Shown here in pieces: positions 1 to 13,400 of a stretch of 64,000 nt of DNA. The DNA is from Cryptomeria japonica. Lineage: Eukaryota; Streptophyta; Pinopsida; Cupressales; Cupressaceae. Both the position numbers and the translations under genes were made by a program. The DNA lies in contig NC_081411.1 of NCBI RefSeq assembly GCF_030272615.1, positions 212,242,744 to 212,306,743 of the forward strand, read 5' to 3'. Below the pieces are notes generated by a model that saw only the letters and a list, made by a program, of their open reading frames with translations, had not been told where the DNA came from and made no database searches. Positions within the stretch are counted from its first letter, which is position 1. Each line of letters starts with the position of its first letter.

Positions 1-2460
1 CAAGTATACAAGTGGGGAAGAGCAAATGTGCAATCGAGCTTTTGAAACTTGAATGCAAGTATACCTGTAAAAAGGAAAATGAAGTAGTGAGTGAAAAATG
101 ATATTTTGACATGTAGGAAATGGTGGGAATGGTATGTACGGATGATGGCAATGAATATGAGTCAAAATGAAAATATTTTGGGAAGATCATCTTTATGAAA
201 ATGGGAAGAACTTTCAACTTGTAATCAAGTTAAAAAAACCCGATTTTGAAAGGATGAACATTTTTCCAACTTCGAAACTTGGAATTTCAACAAAAGATGG
301 TTAATATTTTTCAACCAAAGGGGTATATCAACTATTTTCATCTCACTTGCAATCGGGTTTTTAAATCCCGAATGCAAGCAAAGAGGGAAAATGGTGAAAG
401 ACAATGCAATTTGCAAATTGGTTTGCAAACCTGGAACAAAAGGGGAAAATCTCTCACAAAACCAATTTTAGGCAAGAGCAAAACAAAACTAACATATATA
501 CAACTTGATCAAGGAAACTAAAACAAACTAAAACAAACTAAAACAAGAAAAGAAAGCAAGAACAAGCTTGAATAAAACATAACTTGATCAACAAAAATGA
601 CCTCCCAAGAACAAGAAACAATCCTTGAAAGAAGAGAATGAATTTCTTAAATAGACAAAAGAAGAAGATCCAAACCCTAGCCACATTTTTCAAAAGTGTC
701 ATATGCATCAAAAATGCCTAACAAATGCATGAAGAATTGGTCAAATGAAGCTTCCAATCTCCACGTGTATGTAAGAGAAGCCAAAATGACTTAGGAGAAG
801 AAGTTATCATGGCATTTTCATGATGTAAATCATGGCATTTAAAGAACACGTATTTGTCATTTTAACGCCTTTGAACCAACAAAAATGACTTCCATATGGC
901 ACAAAAAGAGTTTCAAAATGCATGAAAATCGCTTAGGATTCAAAACGCCATCCTCCTTCTAAAATCTCTCCACAAAAATTGTTTGAATCCTTCAACAAAT
1001 TCAACTTCAATAGTTGGTTGGGTTCTTGGAGAAGGGCAACAAGTTTAAAATTTGCAAAGAACATATGAAATCGGGTTTCGAAAACCCATTTGCAAGTTTT
1101 AATATGTTCACTTTTCATGCATTAAGACAAAATTGAGTTTGTGAGAGAAAACTACAAGTTTAAAATACATGTAAAAGAGAAATAAAACTCCCTTTACAAG
1201 TCTTAAACAACTCAACAAAAGACTAGTAAAGGGAAAATAAAATTCCTTTAACAAGTCACAAAAACAACTTAAAAATATAACTTGTAATAGGGAAATAAAA
1301 TCCCTATTACAACTTAAAGTGACTTTTTAAAACTTGTAGTGAAGGAGAAAAACCCCTACCATAACTTAAAATCACTTAAGTGAAACTTTTAAAATAAATT
1401 ACAAGTTTTATTTTAACTCTACAATTGAAAGTTCATTTGTAATATGTTCAAAAAATTCATACAATAACTAAAAAGACAAAAAACAACAAGGGGGAAATAA
1501 AAAGTAAGTTACAAGTTTAAAAATTACATAAAGTGCACTTGTAATTGACTTAAAATTTCCCTACAACACTAAAACAAGAGAAAAATAAAACTTGCAATCC
1601 AAGGAAAATTTCCCACCTTGAGGAAGGAAAAACCCGAAATTGAAAGAAAAACATAGCAAACGAACTTCGAGGATGGGCTAAGGATTAAGCCAGTCCAAGG
1701 GCGAAGCAAAATTTTACCTCGGGAAGCGTACGTTAGAGTAAAATTTTCATTTTTTAACAAATTTTTAAAAAGGGTTGTCTATTTTTGTGAATACAAAAAT
1801 ACGACAACACTTTGTTGCATAAATATGATCTTTTATAAAATTTTAGAGGTTCTCCTTGATTATTTGTGGTTGTTATAACATAAAAATATTTGTACCTATA
1901 TGAAGTTTGAACATAACATTAACAATATCTCCCTTATGTGAAACCCCAAAATGACGTTGAATCGATAAGATTGTATAAATATCAAGGAAAACCAACAATC
2001 ATGTAATATGTTTAAATGCTAATGCAAGCAAATAGTGGAGTGCTCTAGAATGATTATCAATAATAGTTGTAGGTGTCTCTCTAATTGTGATTATCTCATT
2101 GTATAAAAATAAACAACAATTTATCATTAAATACAAATCCAAATAACATAAACATTTAATGCTTTGAGTCATCCAAAATTTGATTTTGAAATAAAACTAA
2201 TCATTTCACTCCTACACATTAAACTCAAAATATTAGTAAAATTACAAATCTAATCTAAAAGGAAAAGATTAAAATTAAAAATAAAATCAATTTCATAAAA
2301 TAAATAATACAAAAATTGAAATACAGGGAAAAGTGCAAATTTATATAATTTTTATAATTACATAGTGTTTTTTCAGTTTTTTTTGGTTAGATTTTGAAGA
2401 AATTTTAAAAAGTAGTGACAATTTAACCAGCCTACATTTGAAGTCAACAATTTACAGTTA
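1..2460. other. AT-rich non-genic flank
   Basis: No reading frame here looks like protein: the open stretches are short, low-complexity and have no recognisable motif. The text is A/T-rich and rich in variants of 'acaagtttaaaa' and 'aacttgtaat', suggesting old, diverged repeat sequence. Nothing identifies a promoter or RNA gene. It lies upstream of the SF3b gene, and the part nearest 2460 could hold distal promoter elements that cannot be recognised by eye. Confidence 0.6.
1160..1400. repeat. Cluster of degenerate hairpin-forming repeats
   Basis: Four diverged copies of a unit of the form 'agg-gaaataaaa-tccct...acaag' follow each other about 70 to 85 bases apart. The best copy is a perfect inverted repeat with 12-base arms at 1282-1293 and 1301-1312 around a 7-base loop (aataaaa). 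The copies near 1171 and 1226 keep the arms with mismatches, and the one near 1345 is weaker. The function is unknown; a decayed tandem repeat is the simplest reading. Confidence 0.55.
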
Positions 2461-2823
2461 TCTATATTCAGTGCCCCTTTAAACATTGAATGATCCAGTG
2501 TTGGAGCTCTTTAATCACCAGGGGCTCAGGCAAAGTGGGAAGGAAGCTTACAACGCTGAAACATATTTTCAGGGGCAACCCAACCTCAGGGAGGAGAACG
2601 AATACTCAATGTATATGTAATTTAGAACACCAAGCCCGGGTACCATCGTTTCGGACGTTCGCAGGAAGATCCAAATCTTTGGAACGTAAGTATCATAAAT
2701 TACTTACAAGAGGAAAATAACGGAACCTGAAATTCACAAGAAAATTCAAAGCTGCGTATTTTGGTTTAGTGCTATTATATTTAGTATTTCAATCTCAACT
2801 AAAACCCAGAATCTGGCCATTGG

Positions 2824-3025
2824 ATTTTTGCAAACCATTATTAGGGTTTAAACTTATTACTATTTTGTTAACTTGATAACCGTGGAAAAGAATGCAAAAC
2901 CTTCATTAAATCTTTGCATACGATTATTAGGGTTTAAACATGCTATTCATTTTAACGTAATAGCCCTGGAAAAGAGTGCAAAACTCTGCATCATATTTTT
3001 GTAGACCGTTTTGAGGCTTTAAATC
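2824..3025 (+). repeat. Three-copy degenerate tandem repeat in the SF3b leader
   Basis: Units start near 2824, 2911 and 2995, about 84 to 87 bases apart. Each has a 'tttttgcaaacc' / 'tctttgcatacg' / 'tttttgtagacc' head followed by 'attattagggtttaaa' or its decayed form. The first two also share the tail 'tggaaaagaatgcaaaac' / 'tggaaaagagtgcaaaac'. The third unit has lost the clean telo-box (ttgaggctttaaat). Confidence 0.6.
2841..2935 (+). promoter_or_regulatory. Two telo-box motifs
   Basis: The 9-mer TTAGGGTTT (reverse complement AAACCCTAA) occurs at 2841-2849 and 2927-2935. Telo-boxes are established elements of plant promoters and first introns of housekeeping and translation-related genes. 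Here they sit in the leader of a constitutive splicing-factor gene, where that role would be expected. Function is inferred from motif and position only. Confidence 0.5.
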
Positions 3026-3473
3026 CAGTAAACTTTGTTAATGCATGGCGGGAAGGTTCCAGAGTGTCAGGAGCCTTTTAATGGTCAAAACCTTGTTTCT
3101 ATAGTTACGGTCAGAGTAGGGTTGTAAGGCATTTATTGGATTTTGTTCTTTCAGTTTGAAGTGTCTGAATTATAATTCTACTTTCAGATTCAGGGTTTCA
3201 AATATTTTTTGGAGCGTTTTTCTAAACAATACAGATTTTGTATGTGCTCATGTGCTATTTTAAAGTGTTTGATTGCTACTGTGTTGTGTTTGAGTACAGT
3301 TTCGAGGAAAATACCAATTTCAGGATTTCGGATCATCAAAGCAGAACTCACACGCCTGGGGTTGCTGACATATTAGAGCTTCAGTTGAGAGTTTGACATT
3401 AGAAGAGTTTGGTTCTGAAATTTTATAGGCAGCCGTGGAGTATCCCTTTTATCTTTGAGAGGGTGGGTTGACA

Positions 3474-4424
3474 ATGTTTCTTTATAATTTAACGCTGCAG
3501 CAAGCCACAGGTGTGGTTTGTGCAACCTATGGCAACTTTATGGGTGGAAAAACTCAGGAAATTGTGGTAGCCAGAGGAAAAGTGCTGGACTTGTTACGGC
3601 CGGATGATAATGGGAAACTCCAGACAATTCTTTCTGTTGAAATCTTCGGTGCTGTTCGGTCTCTGGTGCAATTCAGGCTTACAGGTTCACACAAGGATTA
3701 CATTGTTGTTGGGTCTGACTCTGGAAGGATTGTGATACTTGAATATAACAAAGAAAAGAATATTTTTGAGAAGGTTCACCAAGAGACCTTTGGCAAGTCA
3801 GGATGCAGGAGGATAGTCCCTGGTCAGTACTTAGCGGTGGATCCAAAGGGTCGAGCTGTTATGATCGGTGCCTGTGAAAAACAAAAACTTGTATATGTCC
3901 TGAACCGGGATAATGCTGCCAGGCTTACCATTTCATCACCTTTAGAAGCTCACAAATCTCACACGATAGTGTACTCTATATCTGGTGTTGATTGTGGTTT
4001 TGACAACCCTGTTTTTGCTGCCATTGAGCTTGATTATTCTGAAGCTGACCAGGATTCTACTGGACTTGCAGCAAATGAGGCACAGAAGCATTTGACCTTT
4101 TATGAGCTTGATCTTGGTCTCAACCACGTTGCCCGCAAATGGTCGGAGCCCATTGATAACGGTGCAAATATGCTTGTCACTGTACCTGGTGGTGCGGATG
4201 GTCCTAGTGGGATTCTTGTTTGTGCTGAGAATTTTGTTATCTACAAGAACCAGGGGCACCCAGATGTTCGTGCAGTTATTCCAAGGAGAGCAGATTTACC
4301 AGCTGAACGTGGTGTGTTGATAGTATCAGCTGCGACCCACAAACAAAAGTCAATGTTCTTCTTCTTGCTGCAGACTGAGTATGGAGACATCTTCAAGGTT
4401 ACTCTAGAACATGATAATGATCAG
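3474..4424 (+). CDS. SF3b subunit 3, exon 1
   Basis: This exon has 317 codons covering the N-terminal propeller blades. Conserved runs include [35 protein letters not shown] and the stretch around [11 protein letters not shown]. It ends DNDQ with CAG|GTGAGC as donor. Reading on into the intron meets a stop within 18 bases, so splicing is needed. Confidence 0.95.
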
Positions 4425-7400
4425 GTGAGCTGTGAAAAGTGAAAACTAATGAGCTAGTAATCATCCTTCTTATCAATTCCTAAAAATGAGGCACATTGGA
4501 AAATATTAAAATTCTCTAATCTATCTCTCCTGTTTGATGGTTTGCATTTTCCCTCCACAAGCAGTAGGTTACAGTTTTGCTGAATGCCGAGTTTCGCTTA
4601 GGAAATAGAGTTTTATTACAGCTTTTTACCCTCAAATATTATGATTGCCACTCTTATAGTTGTCATATCCCCTTGCCTGTAGCTTGGGAACTGCAATCTG
4701 AAATAGGCTACCAGTTTCTGCACTAAAATTGAGTGCAGGTTTTCAACTGTCATTAAATGCTTCTCATGTATCATCGATGTTGCCCCTGCCATGAACCGAC
4801 ATTTATCAGACCGTGAAACATTGAAATACTGAGTTTTGTGTCAATTTTTGCAACCAACCTTCATGCCTCGTCTCATTTCTAGGCCTTGCTTACATCTGGG
4901 ATCAAAGTAATAATAATTAATATGGGTAACCTCCTTGTCTCTTGCCATTTTTCGGGCCCTCTGTAAAATAGGCTGCTGCATTAGTTATACTTCACAACAT
5001 CCTTTGCTCAGATGATGTAAGCTACCCTGTAGTCTCAGCACAATTAGGAACATGAGAGACCTAGTATTGTGGACATTCAAAAGGATGCTTCCTCGCCTTA
5101 TCGAGGAAAGTACTATATTACTAGAAAAAGAACCTTACAATGGACCTTTTGTTGCCTCTTGTTTCAACTTTCCTGTCATTTTGTGAATATCACTTCGTCT
5201 GGAGCCTTATTAATCAAGAAAAGTATGACATTGCTTGAGTGGGACCCCTGCCTTTCTTATATGCTCATCTATACGTGGCCTACTAGCGATGACATTGGAT
5301 GATGTATAAAAACTTTTGACATTATTATTATAGTTTAGCAGTTTCTCCTTAGTGCCTTCGGCTTCAACACAAAATGTGAAAGCTGAGTTTATTATCTGTT
5401 GCAGTAGACTGTTTCATTTATTCTCTTATCTCTGCCTTTATGCAATCCATGGATGTTACCTTGTTGTGTTTCGTCACTTGAGTGTGCTGTATGTGCTGCT
5501 TTTTTAATAATTCAAGAGATTTGCTGCTATGCTTTACACATGTAAAGCCAAACCTGATAAAAGTTTCCTTTCAGGTCAGTGAATTGAAGATAAAATATTT
5601 CGATACAATTCCTGTAACTGCAGCAATGTGTGTTCTTAAGTCGGGTTTTCTCTTCGCTGCCTCAGAATTTGGAAATCATGCCCTCTATCAGTTCCAGGGA
5701 ATAGGGGACGATGCAGATGTTGAGTCATCTTCTGCATCACTCATGGAAACAGAAGAGGGATTCCAGCCTGTCTTTTTTCAGCCTAGGGGTTTGAAGAACC
5801 TTGTTAAGATTGATGACATAGAGAGCCTCATGCCAATAATGGACACAAAAGTTGTTAATCTCTTTGAGGAAGAAACCCCACAAATTTTTGCCCTTTGTGG
5901 GAGGGGTCCCCGCTCCTCTTTACGAATATTAAGACCCGGTCTTGCTGTTACTGAAATGGCTGTGTCACAGTTACCAGGTATTCCCAGTGCAGTTTGGACA
6001 GTTAAAAAGAGTGTAAATGACGAGTTTGATGCATACATTGTTGTTTCCTTTGCCAATGCCACTCTGGTGCTGTCTATTGGTGAAACAGTCGAGGAAGTTA
6101 GTGACAGTGGATTTCTTGATACTACTCCTTCATTGGCTGTATCTCTTCTAGCAGAGGATTCCTTAATGCAGGTGCATCCTAATGGAATTCGGCACATTAG
6201 GGCAGATTCACGTATAAATGAATGGAAGACCCCTGGGAAAAAGACAATAGTAAAAGTGGGCTGTAACAGATTGCAAGTGGTAATTGCTCTCAGTGGGGGA
6301 GAACTTATTTATTTTGAAATGGATATGACAGGGCAACTGATGGAGGTGGAGAAGCGTGAAATGTCAGGAGATGTGGCTTGTTTAGATATTGCTCCAGTTC
6401 CTGAAGGCAGACAGAGGTCAAGATTTTTGGCGGTAGGATCATATGACAGCACTATTCGCATATTATCTTTAGATCCTGACGACTGTATGCAGATTTTGAG
6501 TGTGCAGGCTGTAAGTTCTCCACCAGAATCTCTACTCTTGCTGGAAGTTCAAGCATCTATTGGTGGTGAGGATGGTGCTGATCATCCAGCTAGTGTGTTT
6601 CTGAATGCTGGTTTACAGAATGGTGTTCTTCTTAGAACCGAGGTGGATATGGTCACTGGGCAACTCTCAGACACACGTACAAGATTCTTGGGTTTGAGAG
6701 CCCCAAAACTTTTTTCTGCTCTTGTCAGGGGTCGCCGGGCAATGCTTTGTCTTTCAAGCAGGCCTTGGTTAGGTTATATTCATCAAGGACACTTTCTTTT
6801 AACTCCTCTTTCTTATGAAACTTTGGAATATGCGGCTTCTTTTTCGTCTGATCAGTGTGCTGAAGGTGTGGTAGCAGTTGCTGGAGATGCATTGAGAGTT
6901 TTCACGATTGAAAGGTTGGGAGAAACTTTCAATGAGACTGTTATGCCCCTGAGATATACACCAAGAAAGTTCATTTTACATCCTAAGCATAAATCTTTAA
7001 TTATTATTGAAAGTGACCAGGGGGCATTTACTGCAGAGGAACGTGAAGCTGCCAAAAAGGAATGCCTTGAAGCTGCTGGATTAGGGGAGAATGGGAACAT
7101 GGAGATTGAGCAGCAGAATGGGGATGAGGAAGAGAAGGAAGATCCTCTACCTGATGAGCAGTATGGTTATCCAAAAGCAGAGTCAAAGAAATGGGCATCT
7201 TGCATCAGGGTTTTGGATCCTAAATCTGGTGAAACAACATGCATCTTGGCCCTGCAGGATAATGAAGCTGCATTTAGCATTTGTTCTGTCAACTTCCATG
7301 ACAAAGAACATGGAACTCTTGTTGCCATTGGAACTGCAAAAGATTTAGAATTTTGGCCCAAAAAGAATTGTTCAGGTGGATTTATTCATCTCTACAAATT

Positions 7401-10400
7401 TGTGGATGATGGGAAATCACTTGAACTTCTGCATAAAACACCAGTTGATGGAGTACCATTGGCATTATGTCAATTCCAAGGCCGTCTATTGGTTGGAATT
7501 GGGCAGGTACTGAGAATTTATGATTTGGGTAAAAGGAAATTACTTCGGAAATGTGAGAATAAGCTTTTTCCTAATACTATTGTATCCATTCACACATATG
7601 GGGATCGGATTTATGTTGGTGACATTCAAGAGGTATGAGATCTCTATTCTCTAATTTTCAGTTTATTTATCTATAAAAAACAAATATTCTGAGATGCAGG
7701 GTGGATACTGTAAATGGGATATATCTACGTATTTATGTAAAAGCTTCTTATGCTGCAATGTCTTTATTTAAAAATTTGAAGTCTCCTTTATACGTTTGAT
7801 TGTTTCTATATGCTACTAATTTGGGTTTAGCACTTTCGTTATGCAGTTGAAGAAAAATTAATCATTTATTATTTTTTATTGTTTGATTTTTTAACGTACT
7901 GTCGGATAGACTTGAGATCCTTCATTTTAGAGCTTGTTATTCTCATACTTTGCAGATAACCATTTGAACATATGTTGAATTTCATGCATCTGGGTTCACT
8001 GAATAATAGTATGATTCTGCCATTTCAGAGATAACTACCTGGTCAAAATCAGATATATCATGACACATGACATTATCTTTTGAAAAAACGTTATATCATG
8101 TGTACTTCAAGATTTAGCTGTATTCATATTTAACATGCATTCAATATGCAACTATAATTAAACAACATTTCAACAATAGGAAACTTGCAACAACTAACAT
8201 CTTTTACAAATACAACATTGAAACTGAAACTATAACCTTTTTTTTGAAGAATCAGAGAATTAAACTAGGAAAGATGTAATCTAATTACATAAGCATAATT
8301 TCATCAGTTTAACAATACAACATAAGAAGAACGAGAGGTTTAGAAATTACAGTTTTTCTTGATACCCATTTTGATTTGTAAATAGTCTTTACATTGTTTG
8401 GGAGAGGGAAAGTATCATCAGGGCGTTTTTCCGTCCAACCACGAACTTACTAGTTCTTAGTGCCATTTCCAACTGGAAAAGGCCCGACCCTTCGTAGGGA
8501 AGTAAAAGAAGTTGGACTCATGCCATTTGAGACTGGTGTTTAACCCTACACAATCCCTAGTTGGTCACACACCATAGGCTACTCCTAACTAGTATGACCT
8601 CTGACTGGGTTGTACATCCGGATTAATGAACTGACTGATGCTTACCATTAGTAGCATCACCTTGGCCAAAGGTTTTAATGTTTTGCAATTATGCCAATGC
8701 ATGAATCCATCTTCCACCACCCTACTCGGCTTGACTAAATCCTTGAAGGTTTCCAATATTATGGGGACATAATTGGTAAAAAATTATTGTTGTATTTACA
8801 AATGATCATGAACATCATTATAAAGAATTACAAAGAAATACAAAATAGAAAGTTTCTAATAAGAAACTAAAATTACAATATCTTACAATATATTACATTA
8901 TTGAGCATTAATAACTTAGGAAAATATAATATTAATGCCCTCCCTTAATGCTCAATCTATCAACTACACCAATAGACCCCCTGAATTTTACAAACTTATT
9001 TGGACTGAGGGGCTTGGTGAGAATATCGGCTTGCTACTCCGCTGTAGGAACATACAACAACTGAATGGATCCGTCTTCAACCAGCTGTCGAATGTAATGA
9101 CAATGAAGCTCTACATTTTTGGTTCTTTCATGGAAGACTGGATTCTTGGCAAGTTTGAGAACTCCCTGATTGTTAGAGAATAAGGGAGTCGGACCTGCTT
9201 GAGATATTTGCATATCCGCAAGCATCCAATGAAGCCAAATTGCCTCACAAGCTGCCTTAATTGCTCCTTGATATTCTGCTTCTGTCGAGGAGAGAGCCAT
9301 TGCCTGCTGCTTCTTACTAGTCCAAGTGACTACAGTGGATCCCAAACTGAACACATATCCAGAGGTTGATTTCTTGTCATCAACCGAGCCTGCCCAATCT
9401 GAATCTGTGAACCCACTGAGTCTAGGATCATGACTCCTAGTGTAAAGAAGTCCATAATCAGAGGTGCCTTTCACATAACGCAGCACACGCTTCGCTGCTA
9501 CCCAATGATTAGCCTTGGGGGTTGTCATGAAGCGTGAAATGTAGCTCATTGCAAAACTGAGATTAGGTCTGGTAGCAGTAAGATGGATGAGACTGCCCAC
9601 TAGTTGCTTGAATTGTGTTTCATCTACAGGAGGAGAATTAGACTTGGCTGACAACTTCAAGCCAGTCACCATAGGTGTGGAAGCAGGTTTGCAATCCTGC
9701 ATTCGAAACCTGTCAAACAAGTTTCTGGCATACTTAGATTGAGAAATAAAAATGCTACCATCAGTCTGCCAAACCTCAACACCTAAACAATAATGGAGAA
9801 GCCCCAAATCTGTCATATCAAAATCCTTGCACAGATCCTGTTTGATTTCTGCAATCAAATGTGCTGAACTACTAGTAATGATCAAGTCATCCACATAGAC
9901 AACAAGAAAAAGAATATCATCACTAGAGTGTTTGATATACAAATTACTGTCAGAAGGGCAACGCTGAAAACCATGAGCAACCAAGTACTGATCAATCTAA
10001 ATGTACCACGCTCGAGGAGGCTGTTTAAGCCCATAGAGTGCTTTAACGAGTCTACATACTTGATGTTCTTTGCCGGCAACCTTGAAACCAAGAGGCTGTG
10101 TCATGTAGACTTCTTCCTACAATTGATCATTGAGGAAGGGACTCTTAATATCCATCTGATGGACTTTCCATCCAAACTGAGCTGCAATAGCGAGGAGAAG
10201 ACGAATGGTACTCATCTTGGTAGTAGGAGCAAATGTCTCCTCATAATCAATCCCCTCTCGCTATGTGAATCCTCGAGCAACTAAATTGGCTTTGTACTTA
10301 TCCAAGGTACCATCTGTATGATATTTGACCTTATAGACCCATTTGTAGCTAATGGGTTTCTTCCTTGGAGGAAGATCAGAGAGAACCCAGTTGTTGCTCT

Positions 10401-13400
10401 TCAGAAGGCTTTGGTATTTTGCATCCATTACCTGTGCCCACTTTGGAATCCCTTTTGCTTCGGTATAAGTCGGAGGCTCATAAATGCTGTGAATGTTGGC
10501 CATGAGAGCAAAGTTAATTGTATTTTTCTGCTTGCCCTTATTTCTGGAAGATCCATCCTCAATGAAATCATGAGGACGAAGATCACTGATGATCTTGGCC
10601 CACCACTTAGGTCGGAGAGTAGATGTGCCAACATCTGATGGAGGAGGAATAACTGGAACTAGAGGTGGAAGAGGATTTGAAACAGGTGGAAGATTAGCAT
10701 CATCCGGAGGAAATTCAGGTAGTGCATCATCAAATACAAAATCTGCATCATCCCTCCCATCAAGTGAACCAAATGGAAGACAGACACCTAAATCAGAAGC
10801 CTTCAAAGGCTAATCCTCAGAATTTTGCTCAGACAAGGAAAGTTGAAATGGTCCTCGATCTTCATCAAAGACAACATCGCGACTGAAGATGAGACGATCA
10901 GTGTCTACATCAATCAGCCGGTAGGCCTTATGGTTGTCACTGTATCCAGTAAACATGAGCTTCTGACTCTTGGAATCCAACTTAGAGTGCTTGGCATCTG
11001 GAATCCAAACATATGCAAGAGAGCCAAAAAATTTCAAATGGCTGATCTTGGGTTTGTGACCAGTCGAGGCTTCCTCAGGAGTTATCCTTTTAACAACATG
11101 AGTGGGAGACCTATTAAGGAGAGAGATTGCAGTAAACACTGCTTCTGCCCAATACTTCTTAGGAACATTTTTGTGTTTCAACATAGACCTAGCCATTTCT
11201 GTAACGGTGCAGTTACAACGTTCTACAATGCCGTTCTGCTGAGGAGTGTATGGTGTGGTTAACTAACGTTTTATGCCATGTGTATCACAGAAAGTGGAGA
11301 AAGCAGTAGAACAAAACTCCCCCCCCCCCCCCCCATTATTAGACCTAAGAGTAATAATAGAACAACCAGACTCTTTTTCTACCAAGGCCTTAAATTTTTG
11401 AAATACAGGAAACACATCTGATTTCTGTCTAAGAAAGTACACCCACATCTTATGGCTGTAATCATCAACAAAAAAGTAAGAAATAGCTGCACCTAGTAAC
11501 AAAAGTATTATTCATTGGACCACATACATTAGCGTGGACCAACTGTAGTACCTTAGATGCTCGCCATGAGTCACCATCCTTGAACGGTGTCCTGTGCTGC
11601 TTCCCAGCCTGACAAACATCACAAACTCGTTGATTCTGAGTTTGAATTTCAGGTAGGCCATGTACTAAATCTTCCCGAACAAGTTGAGCAAGATAATGAA
11701 TGTTCAGGTGACCATATCGCTGATGCCATAGATGGGAGATAGAGGAGGATTTTGCTGCGAAGGCATGCTCAAGAGAATCACCTGTATCCACAAGTCTATA
11801 AAGACCATGATCCTCAATACCAACAACAACTGTAGTGTGTGTCGCACGATTAACAATAGAACACTTATGTGCACTGAAGATGACATCAAGTTGAGAATGC
11901 CGCATAATCTGACTCATGGAGAGAAGGTTCAATTCCATGCCAGGAACGTAGTACACATTGAGGAATATGAGATTCCTCCCACCAGACTGTATCTGAACGT
12001 TGCCCTTGCCGACAACTGTATACTCCTCACTTCCTCCAAAAATAACTGAATCAGTATAGGGAGAGAATTCTGTAAACCAATCACGTCGGTGAGTGAAATG
12101 CCGAGAAGCACCAGAATCACCAGAATCAATATACCAAGCAGAAGAATTCACATGGTCTGTAGGTCTTTTAGCCATGAAGGCGTAAAAGGCAGATTCTTTT
12201 TGCTCTGTGTGCTTAGCGACATTGGCTTTAGGCTGAGACTCTCCCTGCTTCTGCTGTTCGGAAGCTATCCGAGTGCGACAATCCTTAATCAGATGGCCAT
12301 ATTTGTGACAATAATTGCATTGAACCTCCTTCTTTTTCGAGCCTTCCTGTGACTGACTAGAGCCCTTCCGCTGAGAGAACTGAGATGACTGAAATTTGCC
12401 TTTATCCTTGTGAAAGGATTTGGCTGCAAATGCTTGCTCAGAGGAGGATGAAGTGGCACCACTACCAAACTGTTGTTTCCAGCGATCCTGTTGCAGAAGT
12501 TTGGTGCATAACTCTGGAAATTTCAGATCAACATTCGTAGACGTAATGTTGAGAGTCTCTATGAAGTGCTCATAGGATTTAGGTAGACTTTTGAGGGTTA
12601 TGACTACCATATCCTCTTCCTCCATTTTCCGACCAATAGCGTCGAGCTGATCTCGAATGTCCTTAATCTTCGTGAGATGCTCTTGTAAGGACATGCGTTC
12701 ATCCATCATGATGGAGAACAACTGGTTCTTCAAGAAGAATGCTCGACTTTTGTCAAATGTCTCATGCAACTCCTTGAGATGTTTCCAAATTTCTGAGGTG
12801 GATTGACCAGAAGGAATCTGAGGTAGCTAGTCATCTGTGACAGAGAGCTTGAGAAGCATGACAGCTTCCCTATTGTGGTCATTTTTTTTGTCTTGATCGT
12901 CTCTGGCTGCAAAAGGATGAGATTCTTTTCCCAAAACAAGATCATCAAGGCGACGATATTCAAAAATAGTCAGCATGCATTGCTTCCAGGTGTTATAATT
13001 CTTGCCATTAAATCGCTGATTGCCTTCCAACATCAAGTTGGTCAATGACGCCATCTTGCACGTTTCGCAATGCACGGAAAACGAAAATCAGAGAAGAGGC
13101 TATAGCATGGAATACAAGCACAAATCCCAATGCAGAAAACAGAGGCAGATATAGGTACAAACTTCAAAAAAATTATGAAGTACGACTGACATGGATTTCA
13201 AGAAAAAATTTCAGCTTACCCAGAAAAGCCTAAAGACAACCTAGAAATCCTTGCGAAAAACGATGCACCCACAAAATTCTGAAAACAACCTAGTTGAGCT
13301 CTCGGAAAGCCCACCAAGAATCTGCAATTAGAAAAAAATTTCGACTTGATCTAAAGGGTAAAAACCCTAATCGGAAATGCAGATTTCCGTCCAAAAATGG

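Larger units (their letters stand above)
2461..3473 (+). promoter_or_regulatory. 5' leader / promoter-proximal region of the SF3b subunit 3 gene
   Basis: This segment lies directly upstream of the SF3b start codon. It contains a good splice donor (GTAAGT at 2686) and several pyrimidine-rich acceptors, of which the ones ending at 3154 and 3428 look best, so a 5'UTR intron is plausible. If so, the telo-box repeat at 2824-3025 would lie in that intron. No TATA box or transcription start can be assigned with confidence. The short open frame at 2490-2720 shows no protein-like composition and is probably UTR. Confidence 0.45.
8932..13054 (-). pseudogene. Copia gag-pol polyprotein remnant (intronic element)
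   Basis: Starting at MASLTNLM (13054), the reading shows in order: a UBN2-type gag, a CCHC knuckle ([14 protein letters not shown], near 12330), an aspartic protease (DSG near 12120), a GAG-pre-integrase H/C region (near 11640), integrase, RT with YVDD (near 9900), and an RNase H with DSDWAGS and SSTEAEY. Frame is lost once, at an extra base in an A/T run near 11470-11475. Otherwise the frame is one, interrupted by TAG codons at about 12829, 11263, 10807, 10261 and 9034 and two more between 10260 and 9984. At 11319-11334 a 16-base C run inserts extra glycines into the integrase core. The protein cannot be made intact. Confidence 0.9.

Noticed and set aside
2490-2720. Small protein gene upstream of SF3b
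   Set aside because: Arg/Ser/Thr-rich text without motif, and it runs across the likely 5'UTR splice donor at 2686.
3468-3473. SF3b start two codons upstream of ATG 3474
   Set aside because: Position 3468 is TTG; the conserved plant N-terminus (M-x-LY-x-LTLQQ) begins at the ATG at 3474.
5482-5574. Upstream extension of SF3b exon 2 with an in-frame start
   Set aside because: It is intron sequence read open by chance; the CCTTTCAG acceptor at 5574 joins exactly to exon 1 in phase 0 and matches the family.
5778-6197. Minus-strand ORF opposite SF3b exon 2
   Set aside because: Shadow of a conserved coding exon on the other strand.
11425-11502. Programmed frameshift in the intronic Copia
   Set aside because: The extra base lies in an A/T run inside the integrase start, not at a gag-pol junction, and the element has many stops; a simple slippage mutation is more likely.
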